Shown: one piece after another, positions 1 to 6,652 of the stretch
Position numbering within the stretch: the stretch's first letter is position 1
How the letters are laid out: each line of letters starts with the position of its first letter
Assembly (NCBI GenBank): GCA_016213595.1
Contig: JACRAA010000039.1
Location: 1-7,399 of the forward strand
Reading direction: 5' to 3'
Origin: Actinomycetota bacterium
GTDB taxonomy: Bacteria; Actinomycetota; Actinomycetes; Propionibacteriales; Propionibacteriaceae
Length of the DNA: 7,399 bases
The notes under the pieces: model-generated
What the model saw: the letters and a program-made list of their open reading frames with translations, nothing else
Told to the model about the DNA's origin: nothing
Database searches by the model: none
Made by a program: the position numbers and the translations under genes

Positions 1-326
1 CACCCGTCGACGCCGACGAACAGTCCGCCCACGCCTGGGGCCGTGCCCACTGGATCGCCGTCGCCGAGGTGTCGGACAGCGGCATCACGGGCTGGGAGGT
101 TCACGAGGTCGCCTGGGACCGTCTCCACGACTCCAGCACCCACGGGTCGCACCACGCCCGCGTGGCGGGGTTCCTCAAGGCCCACAACATCCAGGCGGTC
201 GTCGTCGACCACGTGGGCGAGGGGATGCAGCGAATGCTCACGACCATGGGGATCCCGATGCTGCCGGCCTCCCCCGGCGACGCCCGCGCATCCGTACTGG
301 CGGCGGTGCGGGGCATCGAGAGCTAG
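1..326 (+). CDS. NifX/NifB-type Fe-Mo cluster-binding domain protein, 5' end missing
   Basis: The reading frame is open from the left edge (first full codon at base 3) to TAG at 324-326, giving 107 visible residues. It begins PVDADEQSAHAWGRAHWIAV, which looks like the second half of the first beta strand of the dinitrogenase iron-molybdenum cofactor domain (PF02579). Probably only about ten residues and the start codon lie outside the window. The SSTHGSHHARVAGFLKAHNI segment followed by AVVVDHVGEGMQRML matches the conserved part of small stand-alone members of the family. In NifX and NafY this fold carries FeMo-cofactor precursors. No nitrogenase gene is visible here, so a nitrogen-fixation role should not be assumed; the stand-alone actinobacterial proteins have no settled function that I know of. 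A hairpin starts on the base after the stop. Family placement is fairly sure, function is not. Confidence 0.8.
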   Translation, partial: PVDADEQSAHAWGRAHWIAVAEVSDSGITGWEVHEVAWDRLHDSSTHGSHHARVAGFLKAHNIQAVVVDHVGEGMQRMLTTMGIPMLPASPGDARASVLAAVRGIES

Positions 327-354
327 GCGAGCCGGGGCGGGTCTTCGGCCTCGC
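327..354 (+). terminator. Hairpin directly after the NifX-like gene, candidate terminator
   Basis: GCGAG-CCG (327-334) can pair with CGG-C-CTCGC (346-354). This gives an eight-base-pair stem with one bulged C and an 11-base loop, starting on the base after the TAG stop. There is no T tract, as is common for intrinsic terminators proposed in high-GC actinobacteria. It also separates this gene from the promoter-like box of the next gene. This is a structural inference only. Confidence 0.4.
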
Positions 355-400
355 GCCGACTCCCGTGACTGGAAGCGGCGCTGACCCCAGTCCACACGCC

Positions 401-415
401 TACAGTGCTCGCATG
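401..415 (+). promoter_or_regulatory. Probable -10 box and leaderless start of the decarboxylase gene
   Basis: TACAGT (401-406) fits the actinobacterial -10 pattern TANNNT. Six bases (GCTCGC) separate it from ATG at 413, so the expected transcription start is the A of the start codon. No Shine-Dalgarno-like purine tract precedes the ATG, which agrees with a leaderless mRNA. No convincing -35 hexamer is seen at 16-18 bases upstream. Confidence 0.55.
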
Positions 416-1825
416 CGCGTTCCCGACTGGCGGCCGGCACTGACGGCGGCGCACGGCGCCGCACTGGACTGGCTCGAGCACCTCGACGAGCGGCCCGTAC
501 GTCCGGACGCCGACTACGACACCATGCGCGCGGCCTTGGCTGAGCCGATGCCGGAGACAGGGCTTCCGCCCGAGCAGGTGATCGCTGAGCTCGCCGCCAC
601 CGTGAGGCCCGGGCTCATCGCGATGAACCACGGCCGGTTCTTCGGCTGGGTCATCGGCGGCGCCACGCCCGCGGGGGTGGCCGCGGACTGGCTCGTCGCA
701 GCATGGGACCAGAACACGGCGATGGCGGAGCCCACGCCGGGCCTGTCAGCGCTGGAGGCGGTCACCGCCGACTGGCTGCTGGAGCTGCTGGACCTGCCGA
801 GGACCTCCTCCGTGGCGTTCGTGACGGGCGCGCAGGTCGCCAACCTCGTCTGTCTGGCCGCCGCACGGGACCGGGTGCTGGCCGACACCGGGTGGGACGT
901 CGAGGGGCAGGGCCTCATCGGTGCTCCCGCCGTGACGGTGCTGGCCGGCGAGTACATGCACCACACGATCGGGAAGGCCGTACGGATCCTGGGCCTGGGA
1001 GAGGCGCGGATCATCACGGTGGCGGCGGACGGGAACGCGCGGATGCGGCCGGATGCCCTCTCCACCGCACTGTTGGCCGTCGAGGGACCGGCCATCGTCT
1101 GCGCCCAAGCCGGCGAGATCGCGACGGGAGGCATCGACCCGCTCGCTCGGCTCGCCGACGTCGTCGATGCTCGCCGTGCCACCTCGCCGACCTGGCTGCA
1201 CGTCGACGGGGCGATCGGCCTGTTCGGCCGGGCGTCCGCGGTCCTTGCCCCGAAGCTCGCCGGCGCTGAACGCGCCGACTCGTGGTGCACCGACGCGCAC
1301 AAGTGGCTCAACACGCCGTACGACTGCGGCATCGCCGTCGTCCGTGACCGGGAAGCGCACCACCGCGCGATGACGCTCCAGGCGTCGTACCTTCCGCAGC
1401 CGGGAGCGGCGCGGGACCCGATCGACTGGAACCCCGAGATGAGCCGGCGGGCACGAGCCACCGCGGTGTACGCGACGCTGCGAACGCTGGGCCGCGCCGG
1501 TGTCGCCACCCTAGTCGAGGGCGACTGCGCCATGGCCCAGCTGCTCGCCGAGGGGATCCGTGAGATCCCGGGCGCGGAGGTCTGCAACGAGGTCGAGCTG
1601 AACCAGGTGCTCGTACGGCTCCGGGACCCGGCGGGACTGGACGACGACGCCCACACCCGGGCCACGCTGTCCCGGCTCCAGCTCAGCGGCGTGGCGTTCC
1701 CCAGCGCCACCACGTTCAAGGGGCACGCGGCCATCCGCTTCTCGGTGGCGAACTGGGCCACCGACGAGGACGACGTCGCGGAGACGCTGGAGGCGCTCAC
1801 CGACGCCCACACCCGCTGGGGCTGA
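413..1825 (+). CDS. Group II PLP-dependent (aromatic-amino-acid-type) decarboxylase
   Basis: The product is 470 residues, a normal length for pyridoxal-dependent decarboxylases of fold type I (PF00282, the group of DOPA/tryptophan and glutamate decarboxylases). These cytosolic enzymes remove the alpha-carboxyl group of an amino acid to give an amine. Visible landmarks are HGRFFGWV (73-80) followed by the family-typical ATPAGVAADWL segment, EYMHHTIGKAV (180-190) where H183 is the likely cofactor-stacking histidine, HVDGA (263-267) with D265 for the pyridine nitrogen, and DAHKWLN (294-300) with K297 as the Schiff-base lysine. The frame is open upstream to a GTG at 365, but ATG 413 is preferred: it sits six bases after a -10-like box and begins the conserved-looking N-terminus. 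The substrate cannot be read from the sequence; annotation as a generic aminotransferase-family protein is possible. It converges on a chorismate mutase gene, which may be coincidence. Confidence 0.88.
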   Translation: MRVPDWRPALTAAHGAALDWLEHLDERPVRPDADYDTMRAALAEPMPETGLPPEQVIAELAATVRPGLIAMNHGRFFGWVIGGATPAGVAADWLVAAWDQNTAMAEPTPGLSALEAVTADWLLELLDLPRTSSVAFVTGAQVANLVCLAAARDRVLADTGWDVEGQGLIGAPAVTVLAGEYMHHTIGKAVRILGLGEARIITVAADGNARMRPDALSTALLAVEGPAIVCAQAGEIATGGIDPLARLADVVDARRATSPTWLHVDGAIGLFGRASAVLAPKLAGAERADSWCTDAHKWLNTPYDCGIAVVRDREAHHRAMTLQASYLPQPGAARDPIDWNPEMSRRARATAVYATLRTLGRAGVATLVEGDCAMAQLLAEGIREIPGAEVCNEVELNQVLVRLRDPAGLDDDAHTRATLSRLQLSGVAFPSATTFKGHAAIRFSVANWATDEDDVAETLEALTDAHTRWG

Positions 1826-1837
1826 GCGCGCGCCTGC

Positions 1838-1866
1838 CGCAGGGGCCACACGCCGGCCTCCCTGCG
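1838..1866. terminator. Hairpin between convergent genes, candidate bidirectional terminator
   Basis: The 41-base gap between the decarboxylase stop and the chorismate mutase stop is largely an inverted repeat. CGCAGGGGCC (1838-1847) faces GGCCTCCCTGCG (1855-1866) across a seven-base loop. CGCAGGG pairs perfectly with CCCTGCG, and the inner GCC/GGC pairs continue after a two-base bulge. The right arm ends on the base before the chorismate mutase TGA (read on the - strand). It has no T tract on either side. The position suggests it could end transcription from both sides. Confidence 0.5.
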
Positions 1867-2163
1867 TCAGCCGCGCGCCTCCTCGGCGATGCGCTCGTGG
1901 TGACGTACGACCTCGTTGACGATGAAGGTCAGGAACTTCTCGGCGAACTCCGGGTCGAGACCCGACTCGACGGCGAGCTCGCGCAGACGCCTGATCTGCT
2001 GCTCCTCACGGCCGGGGTCGGCCGGGGGCAGCCCCTTGGACGCCTTCAGCTCCCCCACGGCGCGTGTGATCCTGAACCTCTCGGCGAGCAGGTGGACGAG
2101 GGCTGCGTCGAGGTTGTCGATCGAGGCGCGCGCGGCGACCAGCTCAGTTGGGAGCTCACCCAT
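1867..2163 (-). CDS. Chorismate mutase, AroQ type
   Basis: The product is a 98-residue all-helical protein of the usual stand-alone AroQ (type II chorismate mutase, PF01817) size. It should convert chorismate to prephenate, the entry to phenylalanine and tyrosine, as a cytosolic helical dimer. By eye alignment with the E. coli P-protein mutase domain, the active-site residues R11, R28, K39, D48, R51 and E52 correspond to R12, R29, K40, D49, R52 and E53 here. At the C-terminal helix the E. coli S84 and Q88 positions appear to be V85 and H89 (segment NEVVRHHERIA). There is no fused prephenate dehydratase, dehydrogenase or DAHP synthase domain and no signal peptide. The ATG overlaps the guaB3 stop (TGATG) and lacks a clear Shine-Dalgarno sequence, so translation is probably coupled to guaB3. 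The family is clear; full catalytic competence is inferred. Confidence 0.9.
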   Translation of the reverse strand: MGELPTELVAARASIDNLDAALVHLLAERFRITRAVGELKASKGLPPADPGREEQQIRRLRELAVESGLDPEFAEKFLTFIVNEVVRHHERIAEEARG

Positions 2164-3266
2164 CAGACGATCACCAGCTCGATGCGCTGGAACTCCTTGA
2201 CGTCGGTGTACCCGGTCGACGCCATCGCGCGACGGAGAGCTCCGACGAGGTTCATCGAGCCGTCGGGCGTCACGGAGGGGCCGTGCACGATCTCCTGCAG
2301 CGTGCCGACCGTCTCGAACTTGGCGCGCTCGCCGCGGGGCAGGGTGGCGTGCCAGGCCTCAGCGCCCCAGTGGTACCCCTTCCCCGGGGCGTCCGTCGCG
2401 CGTGCGAGCGGGGCGGCCACCATGACCGCATCGGCGCCGCAGGCGATGGCCTTCGCGATGTCTCCGGAGCGGCCGACGCCGCCGTCGGCGATGACGTGCA
2501 CGTACCGGCCGCCCGACTCGTCGAGGTAGTCCCGCCGGGCTTCCGCGACATCGGCGATCGCCGAAGCCATCGGCACCTCGATGCCGAGCACGTCCCGGTT
2601 GGCGTGACGGGCGCCGCCGCCGAAGCCCACGAGGACGCCTGCAGCTCCCGTACGCATGAGGTGGAGGGCCATCTGGTAGGTCGCACAGCCGCCGACGATG
2701 ACAGGGACGTCGAGCGTACGGATGAAGGTCTTGAGGTCGAGCGGGTCCGAGGCCTTCGAGACGTGCTCGGCGGACACCGTCGTGCCGCGGATCACGAAGA
2801 AGTCCGGGGCGGCCTTCACGACGGCATCGGCGAACTCACGCGTGTTCTGCGGGGAGAGGGAGCCGGCGACCGGGACGCCGGACGCCCGGATCTCCGCCAT
2901 GCGCGCCTCGATGAGCTCCGGGCGGATGGGCAAGGCGTACAGCTCCTGCATCCGCTTCGTGGCGGTCACCTGGTCCTCGATCGCTGCCAGCTCGTCGAAG
3001 AGGGGTGCAGGGTCGTCGTAGCGGGTCCACAGGCCCTCGAGGTTCAGCACGCCCAGACCGCCGAGCCGGCCCATCGCGATGGCCGTCGCCGGGGACATGA
3101 CGGAGTCCATCGGCGCGGCAAGGATCGGGAAGTCGAGCCGGATCGCGTCGATGCGCCAGGCGAGGTTGACCTCCTCGATGCCGCGGGTGCGGCGGGAGGG
3201 GACGAGCGCGATCTCGTCGAACGAGTACGCCTTGGAGGCGCGACGGCTGCGTCCGATGTCGTACAT
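2163..3266 (-). CDS. guaB3: GuaB3-family IMP dehydrogenase-related protein
   Basis: The product is 367 residues, matching the actinobacterial GuaB3 family (TIGR01304, IMP dehydrogenase family protein). It is a TIM barrel of the IMPDH/GMP reductase superfamily: LAAPMDSVMSPATAIAM (49-65), IVGGCATYQMALHLM (190-204) and the phosphate-binding stretch IADGGVGRSGDIAKAIACGA (259-278). The regulatory CBS pair of canonical IMPDH is absent. The catalytic loop that reads GPGSICTTR in the neighbouring GuaB is replaced by GFGGGARHANRDVLGI (214-229), which has no cysteine, so the normal thioimidate mechanism seems unavailable. The role of actinobacterial GuaB3 is unsettled; in Mycobacterium tuberculosis only GuaB2 is regarded as the working IMPDH. 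The ATG at 3266 lies 7 bases after the guaB stop, with a GGAGG inside the end of guaB, 11 bases upstream. The stop overlaps the chorismate mutase start. Confidence 0.93.
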   Translation of the reverse strand: MYDIGRSRRASKAYSFDEIALVPSRRTRGIEEVNLAWRIDAIRLDFPILAAPMDSVMSPATAIAMGRLGGLGVLNLEGLWTRYDDPAPLFDELAAIEDQVTATKRMQELYALPIRPELIEARMAEIRASGVPVAGSLSPQNTREFADAVVKAAPDFFVIRGTTVSAEHVSKASDPLDLKTFIRTLDVPVIVGGCATYQMALHLMRTGAAGVLVGFGGGARHANRDVLGIEVPMASAIADVAEARRDYLDESGGRYVHVIADGGVGRSGDIAKAIACGADAVMVAAPLARATDAPGKGYHWGAEAWHATLPRGERAKFETVGTLQEIVHGPSVTPDGSMNLVGALRRAMASTGYTDVKEFQRIELVIV

Positions 3267-3273
3267 GGCTTGG

Positions 3274-4788
3274 TCAGCCTCCGTAGTTAGGGGCCTCGAC
3301 GGCCATCTGGATGTCGTGCGGGTGGGACTCGCGCAGGCCGGCGGGGGTGATCCGTACGAACCTGCCGCGCTCGTGCAGCTCGGGGATCGTCGACGCGCCG
3401 GTGTAGAACATGGACTGCCGCAGACCGCCGACCAGCTGGTACGCGACCGCCGCCAGCGGACCCCGGTAGGCGACCTTGCCCTCGATTCCCTCGGGGACGA
3501 GCTTGTCGTCGCTCACGACGTCGGCCTGGAAGTACCGGTCCTTCGAGTACGAGCCCTTGCGGCCACGGGCCGCCATCGCGCCGAGCGACCCCATGCCGCG
3601 GTACTGCTTGAACTGCTTGCCGTTGATGAACACGAGCTCGCCGGGCGACTCGTCGCAGCCGGCCAGCAGGGAGCCGACCATCACGGTGTCGGCACCGGCG
3701 ACGAGTGCCTTCGCGATGTCGCCGGAGTACTGGAGGCCGCCGTCGCCGATGACGGGGACACCCGTCGGCTTGCAGGCGCGGGCCGCCTCGTAGATGGCCG
3801 TCACCTGAGGGACGCCGACGCCGGAGACCACTCGCGTCGTACAGATCGAGCCCGGGCCCACACCGACCTTCACGCCGTCCACCCCGGCCTCGACAAGGGC
3901 CTTCGCACCCTCGTACGTCGCGACGTTCCCGGCGACGATGTCGACCTCCGAGGTGCGCGGGTCGGCCTTCAGGCGGCGGATCATCTCGACGACGGCCCGG
4001 CTGTGGCCATGGGCGGTGTCCACGATGAGCAGGTCGACTCCTTCTTCGACGAGGCACATCGCCCGCTCGTACCCGTCGCCGAAGAAGCCCACCGCGGCGC
4101 CCACGCGGAGCCGGCCGAGGTCGTCCTTCGTGGCGAACGGATGCTTGTCGGCCTTCACGAAGTCCTTGAGGGTGAACAGGCCCGTGAGCTTGCCGTCGGC
4201 GTCGACCAGCGGCAGCTTCTCGATCTTGTTGGCCGCCATGAGGGCGAGCGCGTCCTCGCCACTGATGCCGGGACGACCCGTGACGAGGGGCATGCGGGTC
4301 ATGACGTCCCGGACGACTCTTCGCGGGTCATCCTCGAAGCGCATGTCCCGGTTCGTGACGATGCCGAGCAGCCGCATGTCGTCGTCGACGACGGGGACGC
4401 CGGAGATGCGGTAGTGGCCGCACATCTCGTCGACCTCGCCGATCGTCTTGTCGGCGGTGATCGTGATCGGCTCCTCGACCATGCCGGCCTCGGACCGCTT
4501 CACACGGTCGACCTGTGCGGCCTGCTCGGCGATCGGGAGGTTGCGGTGGAGGATCCCCAGGCCGCCCTCACGAGCCATCGCTATCGCCATGCTCGCCTCG
4601 GTGACGGTGTCCATGGCGGCGCTCAGCAGGGGGATCCGCACGGACACCCGGCGAGACACCTGGCTCGTCGTGTCGACGCTGGACGGGATGACATCAGACT
4701 CGTTCGGGAGGAGCAGCACGTCGTCGAACGTGAGGCCCAGCATCGCGAACTTCTCCGGCACACCTGCAGCAGTCAGCTCCGAGCTCAT
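3274..4788 (-). CDS. guaB: IMP dehydrogenase (inosine-5'-monophosphate dehydrogenase)
   Basis: The product is 504 residues, full length for bacterial IMPDH. It oxidises IMP to XMP with NAD+, the committed step to guanine nucleotides, as a cytosolic tetramer or octamer. The order is an N-terminal barrel segment with LTFDDVLLLPNES (19-31), a CBS pair at about 103-222, then the rest of the barrel. The active-site loop GVGPGSICTTR (309-319) carries the catalytic C316; GDGGLQYSGD (348-357) binds the IMP phosphate; and the mobile flap has the R418-Y419 pair within KDRYFQ. All expected catalytic residues are present. ATG at 4788 is chosen because AAAGG lies five bases upstream; an in-frame GTG at 4794 overlaps that purine tract and would be too close. 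The gene leads a - strand operon with guaB3 7 bases downstream. By analogy with other IMPDHs the CBS pair may sense purine nucleotides. Confidence 0.97.
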   Translation of the reverse strand: MSSELTAAGVPEKFAMLGLTFDDVLLLPNESDVIPSSVDTTSQVSRRVSVRIPLLSAAMDTVTEASMAIAMAREGGLGILHRNLPIAEQAAQVDRVKRSEAGMVEEPITITADKTIGEVDEMCGHYRISGVPVVDDDMRLLGIVTNRDMRFEDDPRRVVRDVMTRMPLVTGRPGISGEDALALMAANKIEKLPLVDADGKLTGLFTLKDFVKADKHPFATKDDLGRLRVGAAVGFFGDGYERAMCLVEEGVDLLIVDTAHGHSRAVVEMIRRLKADPRTSEVDIVAGNVATYEGAKALVEAGVDGVKVGVGPGSICTTRVVSGVGVPQVTAIYEAARACKPTGVPVIGDGGLQYSGDIAKALVAGADTVMVGSLLAGCDESPGELVFINGKQFKQYRGMGSLGAMAARGRKGSYSKDRYFQADVVSDDKLVPEGIEGKVAYRGPLAAVAYQLVGGLRQSMFYTGASTIPELHERGRFVRITPAGLRESHPHDIQMAVEAPNYGG

Positions 4789-4816
4789 GGCCACCTTTCG
4801 CTAGGCGGCCATCCTA
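4789..4816 (-). promoter_or_regulatory. Possible guaB operon promoter -10 box, short leader and RBS
   Basis: On the - strand TAGGAT (4816-4811) fits the TANNNT -10 pattern. A start near 4804-4802 would leave a leader of about 14-16 bases containing AAAGG (4798-4794), five bases before the guaB ATG. No good -35 hexamer is seen. The whole gap to the upstream SDR gene is only 81 bases, leaving little room for other control elements. Confidence 0.4.
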
Positions 4817-4869
4817 ACGGCGATGCGCCGGCTCCTCGGTCCCCGCTCACCAGCGCCGGCAGGGGGTCG

Positions 4870-5754
4870 TCAGGTCTGTAGCAGCCGGACGAGTGCCGGC
4901 TCGATCTGGCTGTCCCGGAACTCGAAGCCGTACTCCTCCAGCCTGTTGGGCAGCACCCACTGGCTGCTCACCATGGCGCCCTCGACGAACTCCTTGCCGA
5001 ACAGTGCGGTCGCGAGCGGCACGGGGAACGGGATGACGGTCGGCCGGTGCAGGGCTGCGCCCATCGCCCTCGTCCAGCGGGCGTTCGTCACCGGGTGCGG
5101 TGCGGTGAGGTTGAACGGTCCGGTCTCCTCGCTCGTGAGGAGCCACCGGAGGGCCGCCACCTCGTCGTCGAGGGAGATCCAGCTCACCCAGTGCCGACCG
5201 TCGCGGACCTGTCCGCCGAGACCGAGCTTGAACGGCAGCAGCTGGGCGCCGATGTAGCCGCCCCGCGGCGTCATGACATGGCCGGTACGAGCGAGAGCGG
5301 TCGGTACGGGCGCGACGGAGGCGGCCTCCTCCCACGCGACGACGACGCCGGCGAGGAAGTCGTGTCCCGGTGGCGCCGTCTCGTCCACCGCGTGGTCGCC
5401 GGTGGGGCCGTAGTAGCCGATCGCCGAGCCGCTCACGAAGCGCTGGCACCGGCCGTCGGCGGGGAGCGCGGCGACGAGCGTCTCCGTGGTGCTCAGTCGC
5501 GAGGTCAGGATGCTGCGCTTGTAGTCCTCGGTCCAGCGGCCGCCTGCGACGGACGTACCGGCGAGGTTGACGACGGCGTCGACATCAGCGAGACCAGGGC
5601 CCTCGATGCGCCGCTCCTCGGGGACGATCTGCCGCTCGTCGGTGCCGCGCGGCGCGTGACGGACGAGCCGTACGACCTCGTCCCCACCCCACCGCAAGGC
5701 CTGGACCAGCGCGGAACCGATCAGCCCTGTGCTGCCTGTGATCGCCACTCGCAT
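4870..5754 (-). CDS. TIGR01777-family SDR protein (YfcH-like epimerase family)
   Basis: The product is 294 residues, the normal length of the atypical extended SDR family TIGR01777. It starts with a Rossmann fold, MRVAITGSTGLIGSAL, with the nucleotide-binding GSTGLIG (7-13), consistent with NADP(H) or NAD(H) binding. It continues with VNLAGTSVAGGRWTEDYK (62-79), where NLAG is typical, then SGSAIGYYGPTGD (108-120) at the serine/tyrosine site of SDR enzymes. WISLDDEVAALRWLL (192-206) and GPFNLTAPHPVTNARW (212-227) lead into the C-terminal DUF1731 region, which ends with WVLPNRLEEYGFEFR (266-280). The reaction is unknown for the family: epimerase in many annotations is a fold-based name. The ATG has no Shine-Dalgarno sequence but a TACGGT box six bases upstream, so a leaderless mRNA is likely. 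It is probably transcribed apart from the HAD gene (hairpin between) and from guaB. Confidence 0.88.
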   Translation of the reverse strand: MRVAITGSTGLIGSALVQALRWGGDEVVRLVRHAPRGTDERQIVPEERRIEGPGLADVDAVVNLAGTSVAGGRWTEDYKRSILTSRLSTTETLVAALPADGRCQRFVSGSAIGYYGPTGDHAVDETAPPGHDFLAGVVVAWEEAASVAPVPTALARTGHVMTPRGGYIGAQLLPFKLGLGGQVRDGRHWVSWISLDDEVAALRWLLTSEETGPFNLTAPHPVTNARWTRAMGAALHRPTVIPFPVPLATALFGKEFVEGAMVSSQWVLPNRLEEYGFEFRDSQIEPALVRLLQT

Positions 5755-5766
5755 GGGGCAACCGTA
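5752..5766 (-). promoter_or_regulatory. Probable -10 box and leaderless start of the SDR gene
   Basis: On the - strand TACGGT (5766-5761) fits TANNNT, and six bases (TGCCCC) separate it from the ATG at 5754. The predicted transcription start is therefore the A of the start codon. No purine-rich ribosome binding site precedes it. The -35 region (about 5784-5789) shows no consensus. Confidence 0.5.
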
Positions 5767-5797
5767 GTGGGAAGTGTCAATGAGGCTGGGGGAACCG

Positions 5798-5814
5798 GAC
5801 CGGCGGGGCCGGTC
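5798..5814 (-). terminator. Perfect hairpin overlapping the HAD gene stop, candidate terminator
   Basis: GACCGGC (5798-5804) and GCCGGTC (5808-5814) form a perfect seven-base-pair G/C-rich stem around a three-base loop. The HAD stop codon TGA (5815-5813 on the - strand) overlaps one arm. It has no T tract, only a C-rich stretch further downstream. Its place, between the HAD gene and the promoter-like box of the SDR gene, suggests transcription termination or 3'-end protection. Confidence 0.45.
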
Positions 5815-6652
5815 AGGCCGCGACCAGGCCGTGGCGGGCGAACGCGAGCCGCACGCCGTCCTCGACCGTCGAGGCCGTCACCTCGTCGGCGATGTCCTTG
5901 ACCGCCTGCGGGGCGTCGCCCATGGCGATGCCGACGGCAGCGTGCTGGAGCATCTCGATGTCGTTGTAGCTGTCGCCGATCGCGATCGTGTCCGCCCGGT
6001 CGATGCCGAGGTGGGCGAGGACGACCTCGAGCCCCGTCGCCTTGTGGACGCCGGGCAGCATCATCTCGCCCGCGCTCGTGCCGAAGACGGTGACGGATGC
6101 CGGTACGACCTCGAAGTCGGTGAACTCGGCGCGGATCTCGTCGATCGGCGCGACGGCCTCGAAGAAGATCGCCTTGGTGATGGCCGCGGCGTACGGGTCG
6201 GAGTCGACGTCGATGGTGTCCACGTACCGCAGCAGCCCGTGGTCCACCTCGTCGAAAGCAGGGTCGGCCGCGACGCATGCGGCCACGACCTGCTTGAGGA
6301 GGTCCCTGGCGGCCCGGGTCGCGAAGACACCGTCGTGGGCCTGGAAGTAGTAGCCGCCGCCATGTGCGTCGAAGTAGGTCGCGACGTGGCGCAGCGCGTC
6401 GGGAGCAACACTCTCGTGGCGCAGCACATCGGACCCGACCTGTACGTACGCGCCGGAGGCGAGCACGAAGCCGTCGTAGCCGACGTCCAGCACATCGGGG
6501 GTCAGCTCGGTCATGGAGCGACCCGTGCAGAGGAAGACGAGGTGCCCGTTCTCGCGGGCCTCACGCACCGCCCGTGCGGCGCTGTCCGGCACGTGGCCGT
6601 AGTCGTCGATGAGCGTGCCGTCGACGTCGAGGAAGACGGCGGTGCGGGTCAT
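5813..6652 (-). CDS. HAD-superfamily hydrolase, Cof type (class IIB)
   Basis: The product is 279 residues, typical for Cof-type HAD phosphatases that act on small phosphorylated metabolites in the cytosol with Mg2+. Motif I is FLDVDGTLID with nucleophile D9 and acid/base D11. Motif II is the T43 of FLCTGRS. Motif III is K204 in PGVHKATGLE. Motif IV is IGDSYNDIEML with D227 and D231. The cap domain lies between motifs II and III (about 85-190), the IIB arrangement. The physiological substrate cannot be predicted. ATG 6652 is chosen because motif I then begins at residue 7, as usual for the family, and GGAAGGAA lies 8 bases upstream. An in-frame GTG at 6694 has an even better AGGAG and would add 14 residues. 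The frame also runs open upstream to 6853, but that stretch is promoter-like and unlike the family. Confidence 0.9.
   Translation of the reverse strand: MTRTAVFLDVDGTLIDDYGHVPDSAARAVREARENGHLVFLCTGRSMTELTPDVLDVGYDGFVLASGAYVQVGSDVLRHESVAPDALRHVATYFDAHGGGYYFQAHDGVFATRAARDLLKQVVAACVAADPAFDEVDHGLLRYVDTIDVDSDPYAAAITKAIFFEAVAPIDEIRAEFTDFEVVPASVTVFGTSAGEMMLPGVHKATGLEVVLAHLGIDRADTIAIGDSYNDIEMLQHAAVGIAMGDAPQAVKDIADEVTASTVEDGVRLAFARHGLVAA

Noticed and set aside
514..1851. Long open frame on the - strand opposite the decarboxylase
   Set aside because: It is antisense to a clear PLP enzyme; the translation is low-complexity S/A/R/P-rich and matches no family I recognise.
2148..3290. Long open frame on the + strand opposite guaB3
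   Set aside because: It is antisense to a complete GuaB3 gene and spans the guaB-guaB3 junction; it has no recognisable motif.
4825..4860. GCGCCGGC occurring twice (4825-4832 and 4853-4860) between the SDR gene and guaB
   Set aside because: The inner GCCGGC is self-complementary and could form a six-base-pair stem with a long loop, but such G/C words arise often by chance here and no clean terminator or operator results.
3079..4881. Very long open frame on the + strand opposite guaB
   Set aside because: It lies antisense to a full-length IMP dehydrogenase with every catalytic motif. Its translation is rich in D, H, R, V and G with no domain, as expected from high-GC codon bias.
5775..5780. 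Perfect TTGACA on the - strand upstream of the SDR gene
   Set aside because: It lies only 8 bases from the TACGGT box, too close to act as its -35 element, and no other -10 box is at the right distance before the start codon.
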